A DNA stretch of 64,000 nucleotides from Mycolicibacterium frederiksbergense (lineage in GTDB: Bacteria > Actinomycetota > Actinomycetes > Mycobacteriales > Mycobacteriaceae), in the NCBI RefSeq assembly GCF_012223425.1, contig NZ_CP038799.1, forward strand, positions 2,976,001 to 3,040,000. Direction: 5' to 3'. Below are positions 34,631 to 43,548 of this stretch, in pieces. The position numbers were made by a program, and so were the translations under genes. The first letter of the stretch is position 1. Each line of letters opens with the position of its first letter. Under the pieces are notes generated by a model. That model did not search any database and was not told where the DNA came from. It saw nothing but the letters and a program-made list of their open reading frames with translations.

Positions 34631-35782
34631 ATGTCCATGCAATTGACCATGAAGCCGTATGTGACGGCCGGCGTTGCGCTGGCCGGAGCCAGCGTGATCG
34701 CGGTGGCTCCGATCGCCCCGCGCGCCGATCTGCACCTGCCGTCGGTCAACCTGGCGGCATCCATCGAGAACCCGATCACGGTCTTCACGCCGGTCGTCAA
34801 CGCCGCGGGTGATCTGATCCGCGAAACGCTGCAGGCCGAGTTCGCCGATCCGTTCCCCATCCTGCGTCAGGTCTTCGCCAACCAGCGATACACGGTCTCG
34901 AAGCTGCTGGCGGCCATCAACGGTGGCGGTGCCGCGCTCACCGAGCTGGTGCAGGGACTGCCCGCGGCCCTGCAGGCCGCCGGCGCCATCCTGCGCACGG
35001 GTGACGTCAACGGCGCGATCGACAGCCTGGTCGCCAGTGGCCTCGGGCCCATCCTCAACTTCATCACCGGCGTCACCGTGCCGCTGCAGGATGCGCTCGA
35101 GCGCCCGTTTGCGGTCGGCCAGGAACTGGTCGCCGCGGCGTTCGAGAGTGGGCTCGCCCTCACGGTGGCGCTGGCGCAGACGTTCATCGGTATCGGCTTC
35201 CCGGTGGGGACCACTCCGGTTCTGCAGAACCTCGTCACGGTCACCGAATCGGTGCTCAAGTCGATCGGGACACTGAACCCGATCAATGTCATCAACGCCG
35301 TCCAGAACGGTGTCGCCGATGTGCTGCTGAACGCGGTGACGCATCTCAGCGATTTCATGGTCCAGACGGTGCCCTATATCCGCGGCGTGATCGTCAACGC
35401 GCTCAAGGCCGGTCAGCCGGCGACGGCGCCGGCGACCGCCTCGGTGGCGACCGCACCGACGGCCGACGCCCAGACCGTGACAATCACCATCCCCGGTGCC
35501 GAAACCGGCAGCGCCGCAACGGAGGTGACCCCGGTGAGCAGTGGCGAGGAGTCGGCTGAGGCGCCGGTGCAAGCTCCGGTCGAAGCACCGGCCGAGGAGG
35601 CCGTGACCGAAGCACCGGCCGAGGAGGCCGTGACCGAGGCGCCCGCCGAAGAGGCCGAAGCGGTCGAAGAGGCGGAGGAACCGGAGGAGGCAGCCGAGCC
35701 CGCCGCCCGGCCTACCCTCAAGAAGGCCGGGTCCGGCAAAACCGCGCCCAAGCGGGCGGGTAACCCGCGCGCCGCGGCCTGA
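34631..35782 (+). CDS. Exported mycobacterial protein with Ala/Glu repeat tail
   Basis: The 383-residue protein begins MSMQLTMKPYVTAGVALAGA, a start shared by a multi-copy mycobacterial exported family of unknown function. A mostly helical hydrophobic middle (residues 45-260, with NPITVFTPVVNAAGDLIRE and GVTVPLQDALERPFAVGQEL) leads to a low-complexity acidic tail containing tandem EAPAEEAVT units, then a basic end (LKKAGSGKTAPKRAGNPRAAA). A 27-base DNA unit is directly repeated near 35587-35640. It may be surface-associated; no enzyme motif is seen. Confidence 0.72.
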   Translation: MSMQLTMKPYVTAGVALAGASVIAVAPIAPRADLHLPSVNLAASIENPITVFTPVVNAAGDLIRETLQAEFADPFPILRQVFANQRYTVSKLLAAINGGGAALTELVQGLPAALQAAGAILRTGDVNGAIDSLVASGLGPILNFITGVTVPLQDALERPFAVGQELVAAAFESGLALTVALAQTFIGIGFPVGTTPVLQNLVTVTESVLKSIGTLNPINVINAVQNGVADVLLNAVTHLSDFMVQTVPYIRGVIVNALKAGQPATAPATASVATAPTADAQTVTITIPGAETGSAATEVTPVSSGEESAEAPVQAPVEAPAEEAVTEAPAEEAVTEAPAEEAEAVEEAEEPEEAAEPAARPTLKKAGSGKTAPKRAGNPRAAA

Positions 35783-35834
35783 CCGCACGTCCATGAGTGG
35801 TCTCCCTCGCCGGTCGGCGGGGGAGACTACTCGT

Positions 35835-36281
35835 ATGTTCAGCCCTGTTCTGGTGTTGACCGTGGTGACTGCCGTCGGTAGCGCGGCGGTCGGCGGTCTC
35901 TTCTACGCCTTCTCGACGTTCGTCATGCGCGGCCTGGACCGCACCGATCCCGCCGAAGCGACCGTGGCGATGCGCGGGATCAATGCCGAAGCCCAGGCGA
36001 ACGCGCCATTCCTGGTGCTGTTCCTGGGAACCGGCGCGCTGGCACTGGTGCTTGCCGTTGTCGCGGCCATCAACGGGGACGGCTATCTGCTGGCGGGTGC
36101 GGTGCTCGCGTTGCTGCCGACGGTCATCACGATCGCCTTCAACGTGCCTTTGAACAATCGGCTGGAGGCCGGCCTGGACTGGGCGTCCTATCTGGGGCCG
36201 TGGACCGCGTGGAACCACGGCCGGACGGTCACCGGTCTGCTGGGAGCGGTGCTGCTGGTGATCGCCGGAACGCGACGATGA
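35835..36281 (+). CDS. DUF1772 (anthrone oxygenase-like) membrane protein
   Basis: A 148-residue protein with four membrane helices (VLVLTVVTAVGSAAVGGLFYAF, PFLVLFLGTGALALVLAVVAAI, LLAGAVLALLPTVITIAF, TVTGLLGAVLLVIAG) and the NVPLNNRLEA and WAAWN-like WTAWNHGRT segments of DUF1772. Some members act on anthrones but most are uncharacterised. ATG 35835 follows GGGGGAG. The last 53 bases overlap the 3' end of the convergent MFS gene, an unusually long overlap. Confidence 0.78.
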   Translation: MFSPVLVLTVVTAVGSAAVGGLFYAFSTFVMRGLDRTDPAEATVAMRGINAEAQANAPFLVLFLGTGALALVLAVVAAINGDGYLLAGAVLALLPTVITIAFNVPLNNRLEAGLDWASYLGPWTAWNHGRTVTGLLGAVLLVIAGTRR

Positions 36282-37767
36282 CGATCACAGCGGCCGCGAG
36301 GGCCAGTGTCGCCGCCAAGGTCGCGGTCGGTGCGATCCCCGAATCGAAGGCGGTATGCGCCGATTCCAGCAGCTTCTGCGCGGTCGGCGCGGGCAACTCG
36401 CGCGCCACCGCGGTCGCGCCCCCGATGCTCTCCGCTGCGTCCCCGGCCTGAACGGGGGTCAGCCCGGCGGGTACATCGACGTTGGAGCGGTAGAACGCCG
36501 TGAAGATGGTGCCGAGTGTCGCCGCGCCCACCACCGCGCCCAGCTCGTATGCCGTCTCCGAAACGGCCGATGCAGCACCGGCTTTCGCCGCCGGCACCGA
36601 GGCCACGATGGTGTCGTTCGAGATCGTCTGCGAAACACCGACACCGAGTTCGAGCACGATGAACGACACGATGATCGCGGCCACCGACAGATCGTGTCGG
36701 AACAGCAGGATCAAGATGAAGCCGGCCGCGATGAACACCAGGCCGAAGACGATCAGGGTCTGAGCGCTGAAGTGCTTGGCCGCCTTGACCACCGAGATGC
36801 CGGCGATCATCGAAACCACGGCGCCGGGCAGGGTGACCAGACCGGCCTCCAGCGGGCTCAGCCCGAGAACCAGCTGCAGGTGCTGGGACACGAAGAAAAT
36901 GAACCCGATCAGCCCGACGATCGACAGGAAGTTCGCCAGCACCGACGAGGTGAACGGCCCCGAGCGGAACAGCTCCATGTCGAGCATCGGTATGGGCCTG
37001 CGGTTCTGGCGCCGCACGAACAGCACGCCTGCGCCGATGCCCACCACGACCGCGGCCGCGACGAGCAGCGACGGACCGTCGTGCGCGGCGGTCTTGATGG
37101 CCCAGACCAGCGGCAGCATGGCCACGAAGGACAGCACCACGCTGACCAGGTCCAGCGGGCCCGGGTTCGGGTCACGGGACTCGGGCACCAACTTCGGTGC
37201 CAGGATCAGCAGCGGCAGCAGGATCGGGATGGCGATCAAAAAGACCGAGCCCCAATGGAAATGCTCGAGTAACGCGCCACCGACGATCGGCCCGAGGGTC
37301 GATCCGGCAGTGAAACAGGAGGCCCAGATGGCGATGGCCAGCCGGCGTGCCGATGCCTCGGTGAAGATGTTGCGGATCAACGACAGCGTCGAAGGCATCA
37401 GCATGGCGCCGAAGAAGCCGAGCACGGCGCGGGCGAGCACCAGCATCTCGGCGCTGGGCGCAAACGCCGCCACGGCGGACACGATGGCAAAACCGGCGGC
37501 ACCGATCATCAACAGCCGCCGCCTGCCGATGCGGTCCCCGAGGCTGCCCATGGCGACCAGAAGGGCCGCCAGCACCAGCGAGTACACATCGACGATCCAC
37601 AACTGGGTGGACGCCGCGGGCCGGAAATCCTCGGCGATCGCCGGGAGCGCGAAGGCCAGGACGGTGTTGTCGATCGCGATCAGCATCACCGGCAGGGTCA
37701 GGACCGCGAGCGCTATCCAGGACCGTCGTGGTGTGGTCGTCGGCGGTGTTGCCGACCGGGTGGTCAT
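36229..37767 (-). CDS. MFS drug efflux transporter, EmrB/QacA (DHA2) type
   Basis: Fourteen-helix exporter of 512 residues. Characteristic motifs are IAIDNTVLAFALPAIAEDF in helix 1, GSLGDRIGRRRLLM in the cytoplasmic loop and GSTLGPIVGGALLEHF (motif C of antiporters). It is transcribed with the TetR gene upstream, sharing ATGA, and should be induced when the regulator leaves its operator. Substrates are probably cationic or lipophilic compounds, as for QacA relatives. Confidence 0.9.
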   Translation of the reverse strand: MTTRSATPPTTTPRRSWIALAVLTLPVMLIAIDNTVLAFALPAIAEDFRPAASTQLWIVDVYSLVLAALLVAMGSLGDRIGRRRLLMIGAAGFAIVSAVAAFAPSAEMLVLARAVLGFFGAMLMPSTLSLIRNIFTEASARRLAIAIWASCFTAGSTLGPIVGGALLEHFHWGSVFLIAIPILLPLLILAPKLVPESRDPNPGPLDLVSVVLSFVAMLPLVWAIKTAAHDGPSLLVAAAVVVGIGAGVLFVRRQNRRPIPMLDMELFRSGPFTSSVLANFLSIVGLIGFIFFVSQHLQLVLGLSPLEAGLVTLPGAVVSMIAGISVVKAAKHFSAQTLIVFGLVFIAAGFILILLFRHDLSVAAIIVSFIVLELGVGVSQTISNDTIVASVPAAKAGAASAVSETAYELGAVVGAATLGTIFTAFYRSNVDVPAGLTPVQAGDAAESIGGATAVARELPAPTAQKLLESAHTAFDSGIAPTATLAATLALAAAVIVIVAFRRSPAAPLPADR

Positions 37768-38327
37768 TTGATGGTTCCTTCGGTGAGGCTGTTCATGATG
37801 GCGTCGACGATCTGGTGTCGCGGTGTGCGGTCCTGCTTCATGGCTTCATAGCCCGACAGCAGCAGTGACCAGAACACCCGTCGTGACCACCCGGGCGGGT
37901 ATTCCGGCTTGTCCGCGCTGGCGCGCGCCAGGATCTCGGCGATCGCCTCATCACCGGTGTCGAGGTGGGCGGCCAGGTCGGGATCGGCCTGAATCGTCGG
38001 CTCGGTGTAGGCGAAGAGCACGATCGGCCCCAGGTCGAGTTGGCTTTCCACCACCCGGCGCAGCGCGGCGTGCACGGGACCGCAGTGCGGGTCGGCGGCT
38101 TCGATGGCGGCATTGCTGGCGGCGTGCACCTGCAGGGCGACCGCGCGGAGCAGATCGCTGCGCTCGGGGAAGTGCCGGTGCAGCGTGCTGCGCCCGACAC
38201 CGGCGACCTCGGCGATATCGGTCAGGGTGGCCGCCGGATTGTCCGTGATGACCGAGATGGCGGCCTCGATGATGGCGCGCCGGGTGCGGCCACGCGCACC
38301 CGGTTCACCCATGTCAAGGACACTCAT
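37764..38327 (-). CDS. TetR-family repressor of the efflux pump
   Basis: Regulator of 187 residues: N-terminal TetR helix-turn-helix (RRAIIEAAISVITDNPAATLTDIAEVAGVGRSTLHRHFPERSDLLRAV, residues 16-63) and a ligand-binding helical domain. It is first in a two-gene operon with the MFS exporter. A perfect 30-base inverted repeat overlaps its promoter, which supports autoregulation and pump control. Confidence 0.9.
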   Translation of the reverse strand: MSVLDMGEPGARGRTRRAIIEAAISVITDNPAATLTDIAEVAGVGRSTLHRHFPERSDLLRAVALQVHAASNAAIEAADPHCGPVHAALRRVVESQLDLGPIVLFAYTEPTIQADPDLAAHLDTGDEAIAEILARASADKPEYPPGWSRRVFWSLLLSGYEAMKQDRTPRHQIVDAIMNSLTEGTIK

Positions 38328-38345
38328 GCCGCCAACTGTAGCAAC

Positions 38346-38381
38346 ATTATCCCAAAATGGGACATTCGTGTCCCATTTTGG
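38346..38381 (-). promoter_or_regulatory. TetR operator and promoter of the regulator-efflux operon
   Basis: A perfect inverted repeat with 13-base arms, CCAAAATGGGACA and TGTCCCATTTTGG, around TTCG (38352-38381). On the minus strand it covers -35 GGGACA (38374-38369) and the 17-base spacer, next to -10 GATAAT (38351-38346). The ATG is at 38327. It could also fold as a hairpin after the RDD gene, but there is no T run. Confidence 0.78.
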
Positions 38382-38382
38382 T

Positions 38383-39147
38383 TCAGGTGGGTGGCCTCAC
38401 CTGTAGTCGGGCCAGTTCGCGGCGGTGCCGCTCGGCAAGCACGGCGGCCAGTACGTACTCCGGTGGCGCGCCGGGCGGCGGCGGCGGAGCGATGCGCGTC
38501 ACCACGTCACCGGCGATCCGGTGCGCCATCTGTTCGCGCATCCCGGGCTCCAGCTGGGCGGCCCGGGACAGGAACTGCCGCGCCATATCGGCCTGCTCGC
38601 CGCCGAGCCCGGACAGCTGCAGGCTCGCCGCCCACCAGGCCAGTTCCGGCGGCATCGGCGGCGGCGGATTCAACTTCGGGGCCCGCTCGCTGATCACCAT
38701 GGTGCCGGCGAACACGTCGCCGATCCGCTTCCCCCGCGGTGAGAGCATGCTGCAGATGACCGCGGGCCCCCCGGTCAGCATCCAGATCTCGATGACGCTG
38801 GCCAGGGCGCGAAAAACTGCCTGCCGCAACCGCTCTGGGCCACCGTCGTCGGAGACCACCCGCAGTCCCAGGGCCATCTTGCCCAACGATCTGCCGCGGG
38901 TGGCGGTTTCGAACACCACCGGATACCCGACGAGAACGAGCACCATGAAGATGAGCAGCACCGCCGCCGAGAGCGCCGGGTCCAGCTCGGACAAGGTCAG
39001 CGCCCACAACATCGCCAGTACCGCATAACCGGTGGCCATCACCGCGACGTCGATCAGCGCCGCCGCGGCCCGCACCGGCAACTGGGCGATCGACACCTCG
39101 AGCTGGACGGCGTCACCGGTCACCACGGGTTCTGGCTGGAAGACCAT
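38383..39147 (-). CDS. RDD-family membrane protein, Rv3695-like
   Basis: A 254-residue protein with an RDD domain: LPVRAAAALIDVAVMATGYAVL (R and D pair), ATRGRSLGKMALGLRVV and a C-terminal soluble part of about 100 residues with a proline run. RDD proteins are membrane proteins often linked to ion transport. It is divergent from the SpoIIM-like gene over 27 bases, an order conserved in mycobacteria (Rv3695/Rv3694c). ATG 39147 starts MVFQPEPVVTGDAV; longer in-frame extensions overlap the opposite gene. Confidence 0.85.
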   Translation of the reverse strand: MVFQPEPVVTGDAVQLEVSIAQLPVRAAAALIDVAVMATGYAVLAMLWALTLSELDPALSAAVLLIFMVLVLVGYPVVFETATRGRSLGKMALGLRVVSDDGGPERLRQAVFRALASVIEIWMLTGGPAVICSMLSPRGKRIGDVFAGTMVISERAPKLNPPPPMPPELAWWAASLQLSGLGGEQADMARQFLSRAAQLEPGMREQMAHRIAGDVVTRIAPPPPPGAPPEYVLAAVLAERHRRELARLQVRPPT

Positions 39148-39174
39148 GCACCAGACGCTACTAGGATCGCAGGA

Positions 39175-40167
39175 GTGGATGTCGACGCGTTCGTGCTCGC
39201 CCACAGGCCGACATGGGACCGCCTCGAGCACCTGGTCAAGCGGCGCCGCAGGCTGACCGGAGCCGAGGTCGACGAGCTCGTCGACCTGTATCAGCGGGTG
39301 TCGACCCATCTCTCGATGGCGCGCAGCGCGACCGGTGACGCGGTGCTGGTCGGCAGGCTCTCGGGTCTGGTGGCGCGGGCGCGCGCCGCGGTCACCGGCG
39401 CGCACGCACCGCTGGGCAGTGAGTTCGTCCGGTTCTGGACCGTCTCGTTCCCGGTCGTCGCCTACGACTGCCGGCGCTGGTGGCTGGGTTCGGCGCTGAG
39501 CTTTCTGGTCGTCGCGATCGTGATCGGATTCTGGGTCGCCGGTAGCCCGGAGGTGCGGGCCACCCTGGGCACGCCGGCCGAGCTCGAGCAGTTGATCAAC
39601 CACGACTTCGAGTCCTATTACAGCGAGAACCCGGCGGGGTCGTTCGGGCTGCGGGTGTGGGTGAACAACGCGTGGGTGGCCGCGCAGTGCATTGCCTTCG
39701 CCATCCTGTTGGGCCTGCCGATTCCCTGGGTGCTGTTCCAGAACGCCGCCAATGTCGGGGTGTCCGGCGGGCTGATGTTCGGTGCCGGGAAGGGCGATCT
39801 GTTCCTCGGGCTGCTGACCCCGCACGGCCTGCTGGAGTTGACGGCGGTGTTCCTGGCCGCCGCGGCCGGAATGCGGCTGGGCTGGTCGGTGATCGCACCG
39901 GGGGACCGGCCGCGCGGACAGGTGCTGGCCGAACGGGGCCGCGCGGTGGTCTCGGTGGCCGGGGGGCTGGTCGTGGTGCTGCTGATATCCGGGTTGATCG
40001 AGGCGCTGGTGACCCCGTCACCACTGCCGACCTACGCCCGCATCGCGATCGGTGTCGGCGCCGAGATCGCCTTCCTGGCCTATGTGTTCCACTTCGGGCG
40101 CAAGGCATCGCGGGCCGGGGAGACCGGCGATCTCGACGATGCACCGGACGTGGTGCCCACCGGTTAG
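39175..40167 (+). CDS. Stage II sporulation protein M-like membrane protein, Rv3694c-like
   Basis: A 330-residue protein with a soluble N-terminal helix bundle (FVLAHRPTWDRLEHLVKRRRRL) and five or six membrane helices containing YYSENPAGSFGLRVWVNNAWVAAQCI and FGAGKGDLFLGLLTPHGLLELTAVFLA, the SpoIIM family core. Mycobacteria do not sporulate; the gene always travels with the RDD, DUF58 and MoxR genes, so it probably serves that membrane system. GTG start. The 3' end overlaps the convergent DUF58 gene by 4 bases. Confidence 0.85.
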   Translation: MDVDAFVLAHRPTWDRLEHLVKRRRRLTGAEVDELVDLYQRVSTHLSMARSATGDAVLVGRLSGLVARARAAVTGAHAPLGSEFVRFWTVSFPVVAYDCRRWWLGSALSFLVVAIVIGFWVAGSPEVRATLGTPAELEQLINHDFESYYSENPAGSFGLRVWVNNAWVAAQCIAFAILLGLPIPWVLFQNAANVGVSGGLMFGAGKGDLFLGLLTPHGLLELTAVFLAAAAGMRLGWSVIAPGDRPRGQVLAERGRAVVSVAGGLVVVLLISGLIEALVTPSPLPTYARIAIGVGAEIAFLAYVFHFGRKASRAGETGDLDDAPDVVPTG

Positions 40168-41486
40168 AGCTTCCCGGCTGCCTTCATGGCGAGGTAGCGG
40201 TCCGCCAGGGCCGGCGCGAGGTCATCGGGGAGTGCGTCGATGACGTCGACGCCGTGGTTGCGTAGCCGGGTGGCGATCATGTGCCGCTCGGTGCGGGCGC
40301 GTTCGGCCGCTGCGGCGTCGTACGCCTGCGCGGCATCGGCGCGGCCGGCCGCCAGCGCATCCACCCGGGGGTCGGCGACGGCCGCCAGCATCACCTGGTG
40401 CTTCGCACACAATTGCGGCAGCACGCTCATCAGACCCTCGTCGAGGGCGGAGGCGTTCAGATCGGTGAGCAGGACGACCAGGGCCCGGCGGCGCACCCGT
40501 CGCTGCACCGCGGCGACCATCGCCGCGGCATCGGATTCCACCAGTGCCGGCTGCAGGGGCACCATCGCGGTCACCAGCTGGGCGAGTAGTTCGCGGCGGG
40601 ACGCGTTGAACAGGCCGGCCCGGGTGATCCGGTCGTGGGCAAGGAAATCCACGTGATCACCGGCCCGGGCCGCCAGCGCCGCCAGCAGCAGTGCCGCATC
40701 CATCGACCAGTCCAGCCGCGGCCAGCCCGCCGGATCCGAAGACAGCGGGTCCACCCCGATCCGCCCCGCCGATGTCCGCCCGGTGTCCAGCACGATGACC
40801 ACCCGCCGGTCACGTTCGGGACGCCAGGTGCGGACCACCACGTCGGCTCGGCGGGCAGTCGCGCGCCAGTCGATGGACCGCACATCGTCCCCGACGACGT
40901 ATTCACGCAGCGAATCGAATTCGGTGCCCTGGCCGCGGATCAGGATCGGCACCATGCCGTCGAGCTCGCGCAGTTTGGCCAGACGCGAGGGCAGGTGCTT
41001 GCGGGACAGGAACGGCGGCAGGATGTGCACCCGCCAGGGCACCTCATGAGAGCGTTGCCGCCCGGCCAGTCCGAGTGGGCCGACGGTGCGCACGGTGACC
41101 TGTGCACCGTCCTGGTCGCCGCGTCGCGCGGGTGTCAAGGTGGTGACCAGACGCGCCCGCCCACCGGCCGGGATGACGACCGGCCGGGTCCGCGGATGTG
41201 CCCGGGCGCTGGGCGCCCACGCATCGCGAATCTCACCGCGCACCCGCCGCGCCCCCGGATTGTGCACCTCCACGGTGATGTCCACCGGCTGCCCCAGCCG
41301 GGCCGAGGTGTCACCCGAGCGGGACAGCACCAGCTGTCGGGGGCTCGCTGCCAGCGCGGTATCGGCGATCAGCACGACGGCGATCACCACCAGCGCGACG
41401 GCGAAAGTCGTAGCGGGCCAGGGCGATACCACGATCGGCAGGATGCCGATCGACGCCAGCAGGCCGGCCCGGCCGGTGAGAATCAC
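40164..41486 (-). CDS. DUF58 (VWA-like) protein, Rv3693-like
   Basis: A 440-residue protein with two N-terminal membrane helices (about residues 8-45), an immunoglobulin-like region (VEVHNPGARRVRGEIRD) and the DUF58 core: RGQGTEFDSLREYVVGDDVRSIDW followed by a VWA-like fold (VVIVLDTGRTSAGR, VVLLTDLNASALDEG). DUF58 proteins are partners of MoxR ATPases. GTG 41486 overlaps the moxR stop by 4 bases, and 440 residues equals the length I recall for Rv3693. Confidence 0.88.
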   Translation of the reverse strand: MILTGRAGLLASIGILPIVVSPWPATTFAVALVVIAVVLIADTALAASPRQLVLSRSGDTSARLGQPVDITVEVHNPGARRVRGEIRDAWAPSARAHPRTRPVVIPAGGRARLVTTLTPARRGDQDGAQVTVRTVGPLGLAGRQRSHEVPWRVHILPPFLSRKHLPSRLAKLRELDGMVPILIRGQGTEFDSLREYVVGDDVRSIDWRATARRADVVVRTWRPERDRRVVIVLDTGRTSAGRIGVDPLSSDPAGWPRLDWSMDAALLLAALAARAGDHVDFLAHDRITRAGLFNASRRELLAQLVTAMVPLQPALVESDAAAMVAAVQRRVRRRALVVLLTDLNASALDEGLMSVLPQLCAKHQVMLAAVADPRVDALAAGRADAAQAYDAAAAERARTERHMIATRLRNHGVDVIDALPDDLAPALADRYLAMKAAGKL

Positions 41487-42448
41487 CAGCGTGGCACCGG
41501 GACCGAGGCCAGGATGCCGTCGAGCACGCCGTCGGGGCTGGCGCCTTCGAGCTCGGCCTCCGGTCGTAATGCGATCCGGTGGCGCAAAGTGGGCCTGGCC
41601 ATCGCCTTGACATCGTCGGGTGTCACGTAGTCGCGTCCGGACAGCCAGGCCCAGGATCGTGCCGTGGCCAGCAGGGCGGTCGTTCCGCGCGGGGAGACCC
41701 CGAGTTGCAGGGCCGGGGAATGCCTGGTGGCGCCGGCGATGTCGACGAGGTAGCCGAGGATCTCCTGGGCCACCAGGACCTTGCGTACCGCCGCGCGGCC
41801 GGCGGCCAGTTCGGCGGGCCCGGCGACCGCGGTGAGCCCGGACAGATCGCGGGGGTCGAATCCGGCGGCATGTCTGCCCAGGATGGCGATCTCCTGATCG
41901 CGCGGCGGCAGCGGGACATTCAGTTTCAGCAGGAAACGGTCCAGTTGGGCCTCGGGAAGTTGGTAGGTGCCCTCGTACTCGATGGGGTTCTGGGTGGCCG
42001 CCACGATGAACGGGTCCGGCAGCGGACGGGCCTGTCCGTCGACGGTGACCTGTCGTTCCTCCATCGCTTCCAGCAGCGCCGCCTGGGTTTTCGGCGGGGT
42101 GCGGTTGATCTCGTCGGCCAACAGCAGGTTGGCGAACACCGGGCCGGCCCGAAATTCGAACTCCGCGGTGCGGGCGTCGTACACCAGGGATCCGGTGACA
42201 TCGCCGGGCATCAGGTCCGGGGTGAACTGGACCCGTTTGAAATCCAGCTGCAGCGTGGCGGCCAGGCTGCGTACCAGCAGCGTCTTCGCCACGCCCGGTA
42301 CGCCTTCGAGCAGCACGTGGCCGCGGCAGAGCAGCGCGATGACGAGTCCGCTGACCACGGCGTCCTGGCCGACCACGGCCTTGGAGATTTCGGTGCGCAG
42401 CGCGAGCAGCGCCTCCCTGGCGGCATCCGGGTGCGAAGGTGACGTCAC
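41483..42448 (-). CDS. moxR2: MoxR-family AAA+ ATPase
   Basis: The 321-residue AAA+ protein shows Walker A GVPGVAKT, Walker B LLLADEINRTPPKTQAALLEAM, sensor 1 VAATQNPIEYEGTYQLPEAQLDRF and the lid helix VSPRGTTALLATARSWAWL. It probably remodels membrane or exported protein complexes with the DUF58 partner. GTG start overlaps the DUF4350 stop. It is a different subfamily from the MoxR at 19812, which pairs with CoxE. Confidence 0.9.
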   Translation of the reverse strand: MTSPSHPDAAREALLALRTEISKAVVGQDAVVSGLVIALLCRGHVLLEGVPGVAKTLLVRSLAATLQLDFKRVQFTPDLMPGDVTGSLVYDARTAEFEFRAGPVFANLLLADEINRTPPKTQAALLEAMEERQVTVDGQARPLPDPFIVAATQNPIEYEGTYQLPEAQLDRFLLKLNVPLPPRDQEIAILGRHAAGFDPRDLSGLTAVAGPAELAAGRAAVRKVLVAQEILGYLVDIAGATRHSPALQLGVSPRGTTALLATARSWAWLSGRDYVTPDDVKAMARPTLRHRIALRPEAELEGASPDGVLDGILASVPVPRW

Positions 42449-43548
42449 GACTGTGCGACCTGCCTTTCGAGATCATCGAGGTGGTGGGCGAGTTCGAGAA
42501 GTTCGGCGTCGGTCTCGGGGGCCGGACCGAACAGCACGGAGCCGAAGTCCCGGCCGACACGTTGGGTGAGCGCCGCGGTGACCGCCGGTGGCGACGCGGA
42601 GCGCCCGAGGCCGAGTCGGGGAAGCAGGCGGGCGAGCGCCGCGGTGCGCAGTGCGTCGGCCGCGCGGTCACGTGCGCGGTGGGAGCGGTACAGCCGGGCC
42701 CGGCCCTCCACCGTCTCCGAGGCCCGCACCACGACGGGCAGTTGCTCGGCGACCAGCGGCCCCAGTCGGCGCCCGCGCCACCAGGCGACCAGCACCACCG
42801 CGAGGCACAACTGCAGGACCGCCCAACCGACCTGGCTGGGTGCCAGATCCAACAACGATGCCTCACCGGAGGATTCGCCCTGCAGCCGCTGCGGCGCATA
42901 CCAGATCACCCGGTCGCGGGTGCCGGCCAGATTCATCGCCAGGGCCGCGCTGCCCTGACCCAGCAGGCCGGCGTTGGTCATGAAGTCCGCGCTGCCGACC
43001 ACGGTGGTGGTGCGTCCGGATTCTGCGAAGCGCACCAGCGCACCGTCATAGCAGCGCGTGACCGGCAGGTCGCCGTCGCTGCGGTAGCTGTCGCTGATGC
43101 CGAACTGCACGTCACCCGATGTCACGGCTTCCCGCAGATCGCAACCGGGTTGGCCGCCGAACTGCACCGAACCGTCCAGCCGGATCGACGGTGCCAGTCG
43201 TTCCCGGGTGCGTGCGGCGGGGGCGACCAACAACCGGTCGCCGGGAAGCTCGGCCAGTGTGGCCAGACCGGCGTCGTCGAGCAGGAAAAAGGTCTGCGCG
43301 ATGACGACCAGCGTGTCCGGACGCGCCGCCGCGGCGACATCATCGACGCCCTCGGCGACCACCACGTCGACCCCCTGGTCCGCCAGAAGCGCGACCAGAG
43401 CGTGCGCGCCGTCGGGGGAGGTCGAGTCGGCCTCCATCAGGCCACCCGGACGCGGCGCGGTGAGATAGGTGCTGAGCGTGGACACCAGCGCAATCACCAA
43501 CAGCGCGAGGAGAACCCAGCGTGCTGTCCGCCAACGTTGCTTCGTCAC
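42445..43548 (-). CDS. DUF4350 membrane protein, Rv3691-like
   Basis: A 367-residue protein: N-terminal membrane helix (WVLLALLVIALVSTLSTYL), extracytoplasmic alpha/beta domain (TSPDGAHALVALLADQGVDVVV) with two cysteines, second helix (GWAVLQLCLAVVLVAWW) and a cytoplasmic Arg-rich tail. This is the DUF4350 layout. Function unknown; part of the MoxR-DUF58 operon, with GTGA overlaps on both sides, so the four proteins are probably made in a fixed ratio. Confidence 0.83.
   Translation of the reverse strand: MTKQRWRTARWVLLALLVIALVSTLSTYLTAPRPGGLMEADSTSPDGAHALVALLADQGVDVVVAEGVDDVAAAARPDTLVVIAQTFFLLDDAGLATLAELPGDRLLVAPAARTRERLAPSIRLDGSVQFGGQPGCDLREAVTSGDVQFGISDSYRSDGDLPVTRCYDGALVRFAESGRTTTVVGSADFMTNAGLLGQGSAALAMNLAGTRDRVIWYAPQRLQGESSGEASLLDLAPSQVGWAVLQLCLAVVLVAWWRGRRLGPLVAEQLPVVVRASETVEGRARLYRSHRARDRAADALRTAALARLLPRLGLGRSASPPAVTAALTQRVGRDFGSVLFGPAPETDAELLELAHHLDDLERQVAQS

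Noticed and set aside
34450..34812. Small plus-strand frame starting in the AT-rich leader before 34631
   Set aside because: It runs out of frame into the following gene and becomes Arg-rich; no ribosome site or family resemblance.
35587..35640. Tandem repeat as a CRISPR-like or mobile repeat
   Set aside because: The 27-base unit is in frame and encodes the EAPAEEAVT repeats of the protein at 34631-35782.
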